A stretch of DNA of 64,000 bases from JAAYUD01 sp963676865 (GCA_963676865.2 CAXXSS010000001.1:3534001-3598000); one strand, 5' to 3'; shown: positions 53,799-63,697, counted from the stretch's first letter. Notes: generated from the letters alone by a model not told the origin. Program-made: numbers and translations.

Positions 53799-53888
53799 CG
53801 TATGTCGCTGCGGTAACTAACGTATCTCGGAGACGAAACTAACGTTAGTTGTCGGGATAACTTCCGTTAGTTATGGCTGCGACATACG
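53799..53888. repeat. 90-bp imperfect palindrome
   Basis: The 24-nt left arm (53799-53822) opens CGTATGTCGC and ends TAACTAACG, and it pairs with the right arm 53865-53888. The loop holds the palindrome AACTAACGTTAGTT. It lies beside the 80-bp element, with which it shares GTATGT and ACTAAC motifs. Confidence 0.6.
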
Positions 53889-53939
53889 TCTGTTTTTGTT
53901 ATTCCCAACTCGAGTAAATAATGTATTGTACTAAATGGA

Positions 53940-53971
53940 AGAAGAGGACTGCCTCGCGGTACCCCTCTTCT
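53940..53971 (-). terminator. terminator region of glnN
   Basis: AGAAGAGG (53940-53947) pairs with CCTCTTCT (53964-53971), with an inner TGCC/GCGG-type pairing, about 70 nt beyond the glnN stop on the minus strand. Confidence 0.5.
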
Positions 53972-54039
53972 ACAACTTAAAACAACCAACAAAAATAAAT
54001 AGATAACTTTTCAGTTAATCTACCATTTTATTCTTTTAA

Positions 54040-56232
54040 TTATCGAATGAATAATAATTCTCTGTATTTGGGCAGTGGCCACAAAGCATCGTCAACTATT
54101 AATTCGAGTTTGTCTATGTGATAACGGATCTCATCCAAATTCGGAAGGATCGAGTCATGATATACAATTGCTTTTTCACGCTCGCTCTCTATCTTATTGG
54201 CTACTTTACGAGCTTCAATCATCTTTTCGACATGTTCCTGTATATATAAGGTGCGATTGGCGATTTCTTCTATCAATTCTTTATTTTGTTTGGATAGTTT
54301 CTCTGCGATATCGGCCGGATAGATCGATTTCATCTTATAGACGTTATCAATCAGATCTGTCTGATATTGCGTAGCAACCGGAATGATGTGGTTCATTGCC
54401 AAATCTCCCAATACACGGGCTTCAATCTGTACTTTTTTGGTATATGTTTCCCATTTCACCTCGTTGCGGGCTATCAGTTCTTTTTTGTTCATGACGCCTG
54501 TACGTTCAAACATGGTGATTGCTTCGGGTTTCAGATAATTATCGAAAATCAATGGAACGCTCTTTTCGCAATCCAAGCCACGTTTCTCAGCTTCTACAAC
54601 CCATTCGTCAGAATAGCCGTTACCATCGAAACGGATAGGCTTGCATTCTTTGATGTATTTGCGTAGTATTTCGAGAATAGCAGACATCTGTGGTTCTCCC
54701 TTTGCGATGAGGGCGTCAACTTCTTTTTTGAATATGGTCAATTGGTCGGCAACGGCTGCGTTCAATACCAGCATGCTGCTAGCACAATTGGCTTCCGAAC
54801 CTACTGCACGGAACTCAAAACGATTACCGGTGAAGGCAAAGGGTGAGGTACGGTTACGATCGGTGTTGTCGATACGAAGTTCCGGTATCTGTGGGATATC
54901 GAGTTTCATACCTTGTTTACCGCTCATTGTTACAAAATCGTTCTTTGTGCTTTTCTCGATATGATCGAGTAAATCAGAAACCTGTTTGCCCAAGAATGAC
55001 GAAATGATAGCTGGAGGTGCTTCGTTGGCTCCCAGACGGTGAGCATTCGTTGCACTGGAGATAGAAGCTTTCAAAAGGCCATTATAGTGATAAACAGCCA
55101 TCAACGAGTTCACCACGAAAGTTACAAAGCGCAAATTATCTTCGGCAGTTTTGCCAGGGCTCATCAATCCGATACCGGTATCTGTTCCAAGCGACCAGTT
55201 GTTGTGTTTACCCGAACCGTTGATTCCTTTGAAAGGTTTTTCGTGAAGCAATACACGGAATCCATGGCGGCGAGCAATCTTTCTCATTAATGCCATGGTG
55301 AGCAAGTTGTGGTCATTGGCAAGGTTGCATTCTTCGTAGATCGGTGCCAATTCAAACTGATTGGGAGCTACCTCGTTGTGACTTGTTTTGCACGGTACTC
55401 CAAGTTTCAGTGCTTCGATTTCCAACTCCTGCATAAAAGCGGCAACTCGAGTTGGGATTGCACCGAAATAATGATCTTCGAGTTGTTGATTTTTAGCACT
55501 GTCGTGTCCCATCAAAGTACGTCCGCAAAGTAGTAAATCAGGACGTGCAGCATACAATCCTTCGTCTATCAAAAAATATTCTTGCTCCCATCCGAGGTAA
55601 GCGAATACTTTTTTGACTTCGGGATTGAAATAATGGCAAACTTCCGTAGCTGCTTTGTCTACCGCACGTAGGGCTTTGAGCAAAGGAGCTTTGTAGTCCA
55701 ACGATTCGCCAGTATAGGCAATAAAGATAGTAGGAATGCAAAGGGTCTCGTCTTCGATGAACGCAGGAGAAGAAGGATCCCATGCCGAATAACCGCGTGC
55801 TTCGAAAGTATTGCGGATACCTCCATTGGGGAAACTTGAAGCGTCCGGTTCTTGTTGGGCGAGAAGTTTTCCTGAAAACTCTTCCATCATTCCACCTTTT
55901 CCATCATGTTCAACAAATGCATCGTGCTTCTCGGCAGTGCCTTCGGTGAGCGGAGCAAACCAGTGAGTATAGTGTGTGCAGCCCATTTCAATAGCCCATT
56001 TCTTCATTCCCGAAGCAACTTCATCGGCAATGCTGCGATCGAGTGTAGCACCATGGTCTATCACATCTATCAGTTTGTTGTAAACTTTGCTCGAAAGATA
56101 CTTAAACATCTTCTCTTTGTTGAAGACATACTTTCCAAAATACTCTGAAGGTCTTTCTTTGGGAGGAACCACCTCGACAGCTTTTTTCTTGAATGCTGTC
56201 TCGACTACTCTGAATCTTAGTTTTGTTGACAT
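54040..56232 (-). CDS. glnN: type III glutamine synthetase
   Basis: A 730-residue GSIII, the form typical of Bacteroides and some cyanobacteria; it makes glutamine from glutamate, ammonia and ATP. Family signatures include YFGKYVFNKEKM at the N-terminus, the Glu-rich active-site segment TSHNEVAPNQFELAPIYEE, KGINGSGKHNNWSLGTD (ATP-binding KxNGSGxHxN-like) and NRTSPFAFTGNRFEFRAVGS. The full family length is present. It is the last gene of a likely dapF-dapL-glnN unit (51-nt gap from dapL). Confidence 0.97.
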   Translation of the reverse strand: MSTKLRFRVVETAFKKKAVEVVPPKERPSEYFGKYVFNKEKMFKYLSSKVYNKLIDVIDHGATLDRSIADEVASGMKKWAIEMGCTHYTHWFAPLTEGTAEKHDAFVEHDGKGGMMEEFSGKLLAQQEPDASSFPNGGIRNTFEARGYSAWDPSSPAFIEDETLCIPTIFIAYTGESLDYKAPLLKALRAVDKAATEVCHYFNPEVKKVFAYLGWEQEYFLIDEGLYAARPDLLLCGRTLMGHDSAKNQQLEDHYFGAIPTRVAAFMQELEIEALKLGVPCKTSHNEVAPNQFELAPIYEECNLANDHNLLTMALMRKIARRHGFRVLLHEKPFKGINGSGKHNNWSLGTDTGIGLMSPGKTAEDNLRFVTFVVNSLMAVYHYNGLLKASISSATNAHRLGANEAPPAIISSFLGKQVSDLLDHIEKSTKNDFVTMSGKQGMKLDIPQIPELRIDNTDRNRTSPFAFTGNRFEFRAVGSEANCASSMLVLNAAVADQLTIFKKEVDALIAKGEPQMSAILEILRKYIKECKPIRFDGNGYSDEWVVEAEKRGLDCEKSVPLIFDNYLKPEAITMFERTGVMNKKELIARNEVKWETYTKKVQIEARVLGDLAMNHIIPVATQYQTDLIDNVYKMKSIYPADIAEKLSKQNKELIEEIANRTLYIQEHVEKMIEARKVANKIESEREKAIVYHDSILPNLDEIRYHIDKLELIVDDALWPLPKYRELLFIR

Positions 56233-56283
56233 AATCGAATTTTTTTAATTTTTACTAATACCTTATATTATATAGTTTTTATC

Positions 56284-57516
56284 TTATAATAGTTTATTCT
56301 GTATTCGATGCATTGCTTCTATTGTATCTTCTCTCGTACCAAAAGCTGATAATCGGATATAGCCCTCTCCGCTAGGACCAAAGCCCACACCGGGGGTAGT
56401 AACTACATAGCACTCGTATAGTAATTGGTCGAAAAATTTCCAAGAACTTGTATTATCGGGCGTCTTTATCCATATGTAAGGAGCATTGACACCACCATAA
56501 ACCTGTAGTCCAATGGCTTCGAGAGATTCTTTCATTACCGAGGCGTTGCCCATATAGTAGTCAATGGTCTCTTTTATCTGCATTTTGCCTTCCGGTGTAT
56601 AGATTGCTTCCGCTCCGCGTTGCGAAATATAAGAAGCTCCATTAAATTTGGTGCATTGGCGCCTATTCCATAGGGCGTTGAGAGAAACTTTCTCGCCGGA
56701 CAATGTTGTAGCCATCACTTCCTTGGGCACTACTGTATAACCACATCGGATACCGGTAAAGCCTGCAGTTTTTGAAAAGCTCCTGAATTCAATAGCACAT
56801 TTTTGTGCTCCTTTTATCTCATAAATCGAATGAGGCACATCATCTTCTTGGATATAGGCCTCATAAGCCGAGTCGAACATGATAATGGCATTGTTCTTTA
56901 TTGCGTAGTCTACCCACTTTTTCAATTCTGCTTTCGTTAGAGTGGTTCCCGTAGGATTGTTTGGATAGCATAAATAAATAATGTCTATTTGTTTTTCGGG
57001 TATTGCCGGAATGAAATTGTTTTCGCCTCGGCAAGGCATATAAGTAATATTACTCCACTTTCCACTTTTCTGTAAAACACCGGCACGACCTCCCATCACG
57101 TTGCTATCGATATAGACCGGATAGATAGGATCGGTAACTCCGATGCAGTTGTCGCGGCTCAGTATATCGCCTATGTTTCCCGTATCGCTCTTAGCACCGT
57201 CATTGATGAAAACTTCGGTAGGTGTGAGATGAATGCCTCGCGGTTGATAATCGTTTTTAATGATGGTACTAATCAGAAAGCTATATCCTTGTTCGGGGCC
57301 GTATCCATGAAAAGTCCTTTTTGAAGTCATATCATTGACAGCCTTGTGCATTGCTTCAATACTTGCAGCGGGCAATGGGCGAGTGACATCACCGATACCC
57401 AATCTGATAACGTCTTCTTTGGGATGAGTAATCTTGAACGTATTTACTTTTTTAGCAATATCCGAGAACAGGTAACTTCCCGGAAGTTTTAAAAATTCTT
57501 CGTTTACTAGTGACAT
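56284..57516 (-). CDS. dapL: LL-diaminopimelate aminotransferase
   Basis: A 410-residue fold-type I PLP aminotransferase that converts tetrahydrodipicolinate directly to LL-DAP, bypassing the acylated intermediates. The PLP lysine is in FRSFSKTAGFTGIRCGYTVVP. IYLCYPNNPTGTTLTKAEL is the PLP-phosphate/Asn region, and LRNxLL-like starts and YVVTTPGVGFGPSGEGYIRLSAFG are typical of DapL. It lies 32 nt after dapF, the next pathway step, which supports the assignment. Confidence 0.95.
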   Translation of the reverse strand: MSLVNEEFLKLPGSYLFSDIAKKVNTFKITHPKEDVIRLGIGDVTRPLPAASIEAMHKAVNDMTSKRTFHGYGPEQGYSFLISTIIKNDYQPRGIHLTPTEVFINDGAKSDTGNIGDILSRDNCIGVTDPIYPVYIDSNVMGGRAGVLQKSGKWSNITYMPCRGENNFIPAIPEKQIDIIYLCYPNNPTGTTLTKAELKKWVDYAIKNNAIIMFDSAYEAYIQEDDVPHSIYEIKGAQKCAIEFRSFSKTAGFTGIRCGYTVVPKEVMATTLSGEKVSLNALWNRRQCTKFNGASYISQRGAEAIYTPEGKMQIKETIDYYMGNASVMKESLEAIGLQVYGGVNAPYIWIKTPDNTSSWKFFDQLLYECYVVTTPGVGFGPSGEGYIRLSAFGTREDTIEAMHRIQNKLL

Positions 57517-57548
57517 AATTGTTTTAAGTTTTAAATGTTGTTGTTGTT

Positions 57549-58400
57549 TTAATCTTCTTTGATTTCTATCGTTCCTTCAAATACTTTAGTGGCAGGTCCT
57601 GTCATAAAGACATGGTTGGTTTCTTCATCCCATTCGATAACGAGAGTTCCACCGTCCATTATAATTTCAGATTTCTTTCCTGCTTTTCGGGTCATTGAAG
57701 CAGCTACAGCAGTAGCGCAAGCTCCTGTTCCGCAAGCCATCGTAATGCCCGAACCACGTTCCCATACTCTCATTCGTATCTTGTCGTTTTCTTTAATCTC
57801 AGCAAATTCTACATTGATGCGGTCGGGAAAGCAAGGCAAATTTTCAATAATTGGCCCCATGCCTGCCACATCAAAATGTTCTACATCATCTACAAATATC
57901 ACAAAATGTGGATTTCCCATCGAAACCGCAGTACCTTTGAAAGGAACTTTATCGCTGGGTAGCAGCTCCAATATCATCTCTTTCTTACCTCTTCCGTCGC
58001 AATCGACTAGTTCGGCTTTCGGTTCGCCCATATCGACAGTAACGCTCTGTACTTTATTGTCAATAATGTTGAGTTTCAATATTTTGATGCCGGATAGTGT
58101 TTCGAGTGCGATTTCTGTTTTATTGGTATAACCCTTCTCAAATAAGAGTTTCCCGATGCAGCGGCTAGCATTGCCACACATCATCGCTTCCGAGCCGTCT
58201 GCGTTGAATATGCGCATTCTATAGTCGGCTAATGTAGATTTACTTATTAAAACAAGTCCATCGCTGCCAATGCCGAAGTGAGGAGCGCTCCATTCAATTG
58301 CTCTTTTATTGGGATCGGCAATTGGATATTTGTCCGAATCGATATATATATAATCATTTCCGGCTCCTTGCATTTTTACGAATTGAATTGTCTTTGTCAT
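57549..58400 (-). CDS. dapF: diaminopimelate epimerase
   Basis: A 283-residue epimerase making meso-DAP from LL-DAP. The start is set at MTKTIQFVKMQGAGNDY, the canonical DapF opening; the frame is open 20 codons upstream. The two catalytic cysteines are in MMCGNASRC and ACGTGACATA. It is the first gene of the unit with dapL and glnN, behind the -7 box at 58450-58457. Confidence 0.96.
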   Translation of the reverse strand: MTKTIQFVKMQGAGNDYIYIDSDKYPIADPNKRAIEWSAPHFGIGSDGLVLISKSTLADYRMRIFNADGSEAMMCGNASRCIGKLLFEKGYTNKTEIALETLSGIKILKLNIIDNKVQSVTVDMGEPKAELVDCDGRGKKEMILELLPSDKVPFKGTAVSMGNPHFVIFVDDVEHFDVAGMGPIIENLPCFPDRINVEFAEIKENDKIRMRVWERGSGITMACGTGACATAVAASMTRKAGKKSEIIMDGGTLVIEWDEETNHVFMTGPATKVFEGTIEIKED

Positions 58401-58449
58401 TTTGCTATATTTATCTTTGCTTGTTGTTTCATTATGATTAATTCGATTG

Positions 58450-58457
58450 CAAATATA
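58450..58457 (-). promoter_or_regulatory. promoter -7 box for the dapF-dapL-glnN unit
   Basis: The minus strand reads TATATTTG (TAnnTTTG) about 50 bp before the dapF ATG. The remaining gap to 58737 is very AT-rich and holds only the gdpD terminator. Confidence 0.55.
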
Positions 58458-58665
58458 CAACTTTTTGATTTAGTATAGTAGTAGTAGATTTCTTTTTTAT
58501 ATATCAAATAGAATAAATTATAATTTATTAGATAAAAAGGTGTTTAAGTGATAAACTGAAAGAAAAACGTCATGATTGGTAATAAAATAATCAAAACTAT
58601 AAATAAACATTTCTCTATTTGATCTAAAAAAACACTCGTTCACCATCTGTTTTCATTAATTGGGA

Positions 58666-58711
58666 AAATCAGAAAGAAAGTAAAACTTTAAAATAACTTT
58701 CTTTCTGATTT
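58666..58711 (-). terminator. hairpin after the glycerophosphodiesterase gene
   Basis: AAATCAGAAAGAAAGT (58666-58681) pairs perfectly with ACTTTCTTTCTGATTT (58696-58711) around a 14-nt loop, beyond the stop at 58738. Confidence 0.65.
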
Positions 58712-58737
58712 CATTTCAGGAACAAGTGATATACTTT

Positions 58738-59523
58738 CTACTTAGAATATTTGTCATCGACTTTGTTACCTGTCAATTTCAGCACTACAACAGGTTTGTT
58801 GGTGGTGATATAGTCTATACCTTCTTTAATGAAGAATTCCATATCTTCCTTTTTGTTGACAGTCCAAACATTTGTCTTCAAACCCAATTCATGGCATTCT
58901 TTGATCCATTCGGGATGTGCTTTATAAACATTCTGATGGTAATCCGGACCTGTACATCCTATCGCTTTCAATTCTTGTGGAGATAATTCTCCATTCAGGT
59001 AATATACTTCGGTACCTTTGGGTGCTTCTTTTACCAATCTTTTCACTGCATCAATAGAAAAAGCGATATAGGTTATGCGATTCTCCAGTTTCATTTTCTT
59101 CACCAATTCGAGAGTAGCATCGATAGCTGCATTTTGTCTTTCGATATTTTGGTGAGTTTTTATTTCGAGAATTAGTTGCACATTCAGTTTTTTTCCAGCT
59201 TTTAGATATTCTTTCAAAGTAGGCATCTTTTCGCCATTGCTCAGCTTAAGGTTTTTCACCTCATTAGATGTTGCCGTTTCCAGTGTTACATCTTGAAATT
59301 TCGGGTCATGATTTACCATCACTTCTCCGTCCTTTGTTATCCATACATCAAATTCGGAGCCAAAGCAATGAATGTCATTAGCCAAACGAAGCGATTTCAG
59401 ACTGTTTTGAGCGGAACCCTCAGTATCCCAAAAACCACGATGAGCAATTGTTTTGGTTTGAGCGTTAATCACAGTGCCTAATAGTACAAAAGGTATTATT
59501 AAGACCAATTTTTTCATTTTCAT
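58738..59523 (-). CDS. glycerophosphodiester phosphodiesterase family protein
   Basis: A 261-residue exported enzyme with a signal peptide (about residues 1-21, ending VINAQ). Catalytic and metal residues fit GDPD: HRGFWD, then EFDVWITKDGEVMVNHDP (the E-x-D and His), and a later LILEIK Glu. The PENT motif is replaced by AQNS. It hydrolyses glycerophosphodiesters from phospholipid turnover in the periplasm. Monocistronic, with promoter 59554-59561. Confidence 0.88.
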   Translation of the reverse strand: MKMKKLVLIIPFVLLGTVINAQTKTIAHRGFWDTEGSAQNSLKSLRLANDIHCFGSEFDVWITKDGEVMVNHDPKFQDVTLETATSNEVKNLKLSNGEKMPTLKEYLKAGKKLNVQLILEIKTHQNIERQNAAIDATLELVKKMKLENRITYIAFSIDAVKRLVKEAPKGTEVYYLNGELSPQELKAIGCTGPDYHQNVYKAHPEWIKECHELGLKTNVWTVNKKEDMEFFIKEGIDYITTNKPVVVLKLTGNKVDDKYSK

Positions 59524-59553
59524 AATTTTAGTAAGTTTATGATTTCAATGCAA

Positions 59554-59561
59554 CAAAAATA
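59554..59561 (-). promoter_or_regulatory. promoter -7 box for the glycerophosphodiesterase gene
   Basis: The minus strand reads TATTTTTG (TAnnTTTG) about 30 bp before the start codon. Confidence 0.5.
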
Positions 59562-59717
59562 GTAAAAATATGTCAGTATATCATCAGCTTTTATTAATTT
59601 TCTGTCACATGTAAATAATAAATGCAAACGATTTGCAAAAAAGGAGGATCTCATTATCCCGATATACCTTAATACTAAAAATATATGAATTTATTTTTTA
59701 TTATCTATGGCTTGCAT

Positions 59718-59725
59718 TATCTTTG
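59718..59725 (+). promoter_or_regulatory. promoter -7 box for the Crp/Fnr-antiporter unit
   Basis: TATCTTTG matches TAnnTTTG, about 30 bp before the ATG at 59756. The longer in-frame start at 59633 lies upstream of it. Confidence 0.55.
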
Positions 59726-59755
59726 TATAGTATTAGTTTACTAAAATATAAAATT

Positions 59756-60346
59756 ATGGGAACTTCACTTTCGATGATAGAGGGCATTATCAATAATCTT
59801 TACCCAACGATATCGGACGAAGGACGAAAGTTATTCTTCAGTTTATTGGCAAAAAGGAAATTACAGAAAGGTGAGCGATTATTTGATGATGGCGACGTCT
59901 GTCGTGACCTTGTTTTTGTTGAGAAAGGAATGTTACGTCAGTTTTACTTTAAAAACGGACACGATGTCACGGAACATTTTTCTTACGAAGGAAGTATTTT
60001 GATAAGCATTGAGAGTTTTTTCAAACAGCAACCGACTCACCTTCTTGCCGAAGCACTCGAATCTAGTGAAGTATACTTACTTCCTTATGCCGAATTGAGA
60101 TCCAAGCTTGCTTCATCGTGGGACATTGATACTCTTTATCGGCGGATACTCGAAGACTCCCTCATCACTTCGCAACAGAAGGCGGATTCCATGCGATATG
60201 AATCGGCTAGTGAACGATACAACAAGTTATTGCAAACCCAGCCGGAAGTTATCAGGCGCGCTCCATTGTCGTATATCGCTTCTTATTTATTAATGACTCC
60301 CGAAACATTGAGTCGGGTACGCGCCCAATTGTTCAATAAAGGCTGA
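59756..60346 (+). CDS. Crp/Fnr family transcription regulator
   Basis: A 196-residue regulator starting at MGTSLSMIEG. The cyclic-nucleotide-binding-like beta barrel (about 25-130) has KGERLFDDGDVCRDLVFVEKGMLRQFYFKNGHDVTEHF. The C-terminal helix-turn-helix is RAPLSYIASYLLMTPETLSRVRAQL. There is no Fnr-type cysteine cluster, so it is not an oxygen sensor of the Fnr kind; the ligand is unknown. It is followed after 45 nt by the antiporter gene and may control it. Confidence 0.9.
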   Translation: MGTSLSMIEGIINNLYPTISDEGRKLFFSLLAKRKLQKGERLFDDGDVCRDLVFVEKGMLRQFYFKNGHDVTEHFSYEGSILISIESFFKQQPTHLLAEALESSEVYLLPYAELRSKLASSWDIDTLYRRILEDSLITSQQKADSMRYESASERYNKLLQTQPEVIRRAPLSYIASYLLMTPETLSRVRAQLFNKG

Positions 60347-60391
60347 ATGAATTAAAAACAATAATATCCTAATATACACAAATAGTACAAT

Positions 60392-62647
60392 ATGTCTGAA
60401 ATCCCTTCTTTAATTATCGATTTAGCTCTGATACTTGTAGTGGCTGCATTTATGACACTTATTTTTAAAAAGTTGAAACAGCCGTTGGTATTGGGTTATA
60501 TAGTCGCCGGATTTCTTACAGGTCCACACATGCCCTATACGGCCAACATACTGAACGTAGAGGGCATAAAAACGTGGGCGGACATAGGTGTCATATTCCT
60601 ACTCTTTGCATTGGGGTTGGAATTCAGCCCCAAAAAAATCATGAAAGTTGGTGGAACGGCTATTGTTGCTGCATGTACGATTATCTTCTGCATGATATTG
60701 TTAGGGGTCGGTGTAGGTTTGTGTTTCGGATGGTCTAAAATGGACTGCTTATTTCTGGGAGGAATGATAGCAATGTCGTCTACTACCATTATATATAAAG
60801 CATTTGACGATTTGAAATTGCGCAACAAATATTTTGCAGGTTTAGTGTTGAGCATTCTCATTCTCGAAGATATTCTAGCTGTTGTATTGATGGTGATGTT
60901 GTCTACCGTAGCAGTAAGCAATAATGTAGAAGGGACCAATTTGCTTATGAGCATTTTAAAACTCGCCTTTTTCCTGATTCTGTGGTTTGTGGTAGGTATC
61001 TTTATGATTCCGTCCATCTTGAAATACTGTCATAAGCTAATGAATGACGAGACATTGCTTATCCTGTCATTGGCTCTCTGCCTATCCATGGTAGTCATTG
61101 CTTCTCAAGCAGGTTTTTCTGCTGCTTTGGGTGCATTTATAATGGGTTCCATCCTTTCTGAAACAATAGAAGCGGAGAAGATAGAAAAGCTGGTCGAGCC
61201 GGTTAAAAATCTTTTCGGTACTGTCTTCTTTGTTTCGGTCGGCATGATTGTCGATCCGTCTATGATCGTACAGTATGCCGCTCCGATATTGGCAATTACC
61301 CTTGCAGTTGTTCTTGGACAAACAATGTTTGGCACATTCGGCGTACTTCTTTCAGGGCAGCCGCTTAAAACTTCCATACGATGCGGCTTTAGTTTGGGTC
61401 AGATAGGAGAATTTGCCTTTATTATTGCCTCATTGGGTATCTCGCTCAAGGTGATGGACGGTTTTCTATATCCTATTGTCGTAGCTGTCTCGGTGATAAC
61501 TACATTTATAACTCCATACATGATAAAAGCATCGGAACCGGTATCTAATTGGATAGACAATAAAATACCTGATTCGTGGAATCGCTTTCTAGTGGGTTAT
61601 TCGTCCGGCTTTGCTCCTGTAAACAAAGAGAGTATGTGGCGCAAACTGATTACGGCGTTATTGCGCATCATTATTATCTATTCTATCGTTACGGTAGCTA
61701 TCATCCTCATTTCAATTCATTTCGTCAATCCATTCCTTTTGCATTATATTCCGGGGTTCTGGGGGCGGCTATTGTCGGTTTCGTTCACTGTAATTCTCAT
61801 CTCCCCTTTTTTGAGAGCCATTATGATGAAGAAAAATCATTCGACAGAATTCATGTCGTTATGGAATGATAATAGCTACAATCATGGATTGTTGGTATCG
61901 ACTATCTTTTTCCGTATTATGCTGGCCGCGCTATTTGTCGTTTATATTATTTCTTACTATTTCAGGGCGCGAATAGGACTCTCTATTGGTATTGCCCTTG
62001 TTGCTCTGATAATAATGTCACTTTCGCGACCACTAAAACGACGTTCTATTCTTATAGAGAGGATCTTTGTACGCAATTTCAGGAGGCGTGACATTAGAGA
62101 TGAGTACTTGGGACGTAAGAAGCCTGCTTATGCCGAGAATTTATTAACCCGCGATCTTCATCTCACGCATTTTGTATTGCCCAACGAGTCTCTTTGGGCA
62201 GGAAAAACATTGCAGGAACTTTGTATCAGCAAAAAGTATGGCGTTTATATCGTTTCCATCATTAGAGGCAATTGCCGCATCAACATTCCCGGAGGCAGCG
62301 AACGACTCTTCCCTAACGACCGTATGCAGATAATAGGTACCGATGAGGAGTTAAAACGTCTCGAAGAAGATATAAACAATAGAGTTTGTGTTTTTGACGA
62401 ATCGATGTTATCCAAAGGCGAAATGATATTAAGGCAATTTGTGATAGATACGGAATCTATCTTTGTAGACAAAAGTATCAAAGAGTCCGGTATCAGAGAT
62501 AAATATCGTTGCCTCATTGCCGGTCTGGACCGTAAGGGAGAATCTATTGTCTTGGTCAATGCCAATGAAAGACTGCAAAAAGACGATACGGTATGGGTCG
62601 TTGGAGAGCACGACGATGTATATCGACTTATCCAGTCCGAACAGTAG
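60392..62647 (+). CDS. CPA2-family cation/proton antiporter with two RCK_C domains
   Basis: A 751-residue inner-membrane protein. The first ~400 residues are a KefB/KefC-like antiporter of about 12 helices (ALILVVAAFMTLIFKKLKQPLVLGYIVAGFLTGPH, LFALGLEFSPKKIM, SLGQIGEFAFIIASLGI). A further hydrophobic region (about 420-550) links to two TrkA-C-like domains (about 590-660 and 675-750; LPNESLWAGKTLQEL, and IFVDKSIKESGIRDKYRC). No NAD-binding TrkA-N domain is seen, unlike KefB/C. It probably moves K+ or Na+ against protons. It is co-transcribed with the Crp/Fnr gene. Confidence 0.88.
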   Translation: MSEIPSLIIDLALILVVAAFMTLIFKKLKQPLVLGYIVAGFLTGPHMPYTANILNVEGIKTWADIGVIFLLFALGLEFSPKKIMKVGGTAIVAACTIIFCMILLGVGVGLCFGWSKMDCLFLGGMIAMSSTTIIYKAFDDLKLRNKYFAGLVLSILILEDILAVVLMVMLSTVAVSNNVEGTNLLMSILKLAFFLILWFVVGIFMIPSILKYCHKLMNDETLLILSLALCLSMVVIASQAGFSAALGAFIMGSILSETIEAEKIEKLVEPVKNLFGTVFFVSVGMIVDPSMIVQYAAPILAITLAVVLGQTMFGTFGVLLSGQPLKTSIRCGFSLGQIGEFAFIIASLGISLKVMDGFLYPIVVAVSVITTFITPYMIKASEPVSNWIDNKIPDSWNRFLVGYSSGFAPVNKESMWRKLITALLRIIIIYSIVTVAIILISIHFVNPFLLHYIPGFWGRLLSVSFTVILISPFLRAIMMKKNHSTEFMSLWNDNSYNHGLLVSTIFFRIMLAALFVVYIISYYFRARIGLSIGIALVALIIMSLSRPLKRRSILIERIFVRNFRRRDIRDEYLGRKKPAYAENLLTRDLHLTHFVLPNESLWAGKTLQELCISKKYGVYIVSIIRGNCRINIPGGSERLFPNDRMQIIGTDEELKRLEEDINNRVCVFDESMLSKGEMILRQFVIDTESIFVDKSIKESGIRDKYRCLIAGLDRKGESIVLVNANERLQKDDTVWVVGEHDDVYRLIQSEQ

Positions 62648-62673
62648 AATGGATATTGTATCCTAAATAGTAT

Positions 62674-62719
62674 AAAAAAGTAGGCGGATGATAATCATTT
62701 GGTGATTAATATCCGCCTA
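62674..62719 (-). terminator. terminator of dapA, probably bidirectional
   Basis: TAGGCGGATGATAATCA (62681-62697) pairs with TGATTAATATCCGCCTA (62703-62719), two mismatches. On the minus strand it is followed by CTTTTTTATA. Confidence 0.75.
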
Positions 62720-62758
62720 AAAAATTCACTGTATCCTCTTTTTACCTCTTCAACTATT

Positions 62759-63652
62759 CTAACATTTAATATTCAAATCATTCAGCACTTTTCTAATCGC
62801 ATCGTAAGTAGTGATACGGGTTGGAACGAGTGGTAAACGAAGTTTGTTTTCTATCATTCCCATTGCATTCAGCATCGATTTTACACCTGCAGGATTGCCG
62901 TCGACAAACAACAATTTGAAGAGTTCGGCAAACTTATGATGAATGGTCAATGCATTGGCATAATCACCTTGCATGGCCAAGCGTATCATTCGGCTGAATT
63001 CTCGTGGAAATGCGTTTCCTATGACGGAGATAACACCTACTGCCCCCAACGTGAGCAACGGATAAGTGATGCCGTCGTCACCAGATATTACTTGAAATGT
63101 ATTGGGTTTGTTCTTGATAATATCATCCATCTGAGTGATGTCGCCCGAAGCTTCTTTCACCGCAATAACATTCGGAAAGTCGTTGGCAATACGAAGTGTC
63201 GTTTCGGCTTTCATATTTACACCTGTACGCCCCGGCACGTTATAGAGCACGATGGGCATATCGGTTGAAGTGGCAATTGCCTTATAATGTTGATAAATTC
63301 CTTCTTGAGACGGTTTATTATAATAGGGAACGACAGAAAGAATGGCATCGATACCCGTAAAATCTTCAGTTTCCAGTGTATGGATCACACTACGAGTACA
63401 ATTGCTGCTTACACCCATTACAATAGGAATACGGCCATTAACTCTATCTATTACTAAATCTTTTATCTGATGTTTTTCGTCTTCGCTGAGGGTGGGAGTT
63501 TCGGCTGTAGTAGCCAAAATACAAAGAAAGTCTGTGCTGTTTTGCAGCAAATAATCGACTAAACGCCTAAGCGCATCATAGTCTACGCTTTCGTCTTCTT
63601 TAAATGGAGTAATCAAAGCGACCCCGAGTCCTCTAAGTCTTGTTTGTATCAT
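62759..63652 (-). CDS. dapA: 4-hydroxy-tetrahydrodipicolinate synthase
   Basis: A 297-residue (beta/alpha)8 aldolase condensing aspartate semialdehyde and pyruvate, the committed step to DAP and lysine. The N-terminal GLGVALITPFKEDESVDY, the TTAETPTLSEDE region, YNVPGRTGVNM with the catalytic Tyr, and the Schiff-base Lys in VIAVKEASGD are clear. GDDGITYPLLTLGAVGVISVIGN follows. It stands alone between two terminators; the other DAP genes lie elsewhere in this window. Confidence 0.96.
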   Translation of the reverse strand: MIQTRLRGLGVALITPFKEDESVDYDALRRLVDYLLQNSTDFLCILATTAETPTLSEDEKHQIKDLVIDRVNGRIPIVMGVSSNCTRSVIHTLETEDFTGIDAILSVVPYYNKPSQEGIYQHYKAIATSTDMPIVLYNVPGRTGVNMKAETTLRIANDFPNVIAVKEASGDITQMDDIIKNKPNTFQVISGDDGITYPLLTLGAVGVISVIGNAFPREFSRMIRLAMQGDYANALTIHHKFAELFKLLFVDGNPAGVKSMLNAMGMIENKLRLPLVPTRITTYDAIRKVLNDLNIKC

Positions 63653-63674
63653 ATGATATTATTTCTTTGTGTCG

Positions 63675-63682
63675 CAAAAATA
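63675..63682 (-). promoter_or_regulatory. promoter -7 box for dapA
   Basis: The minus strand reads TATTTTTG (TAnnTTTG) about 23 bp before the dapA ATG. Confidence 0.5.
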
Positions 63683-63697
63683 CGAAAAATTCTGATG

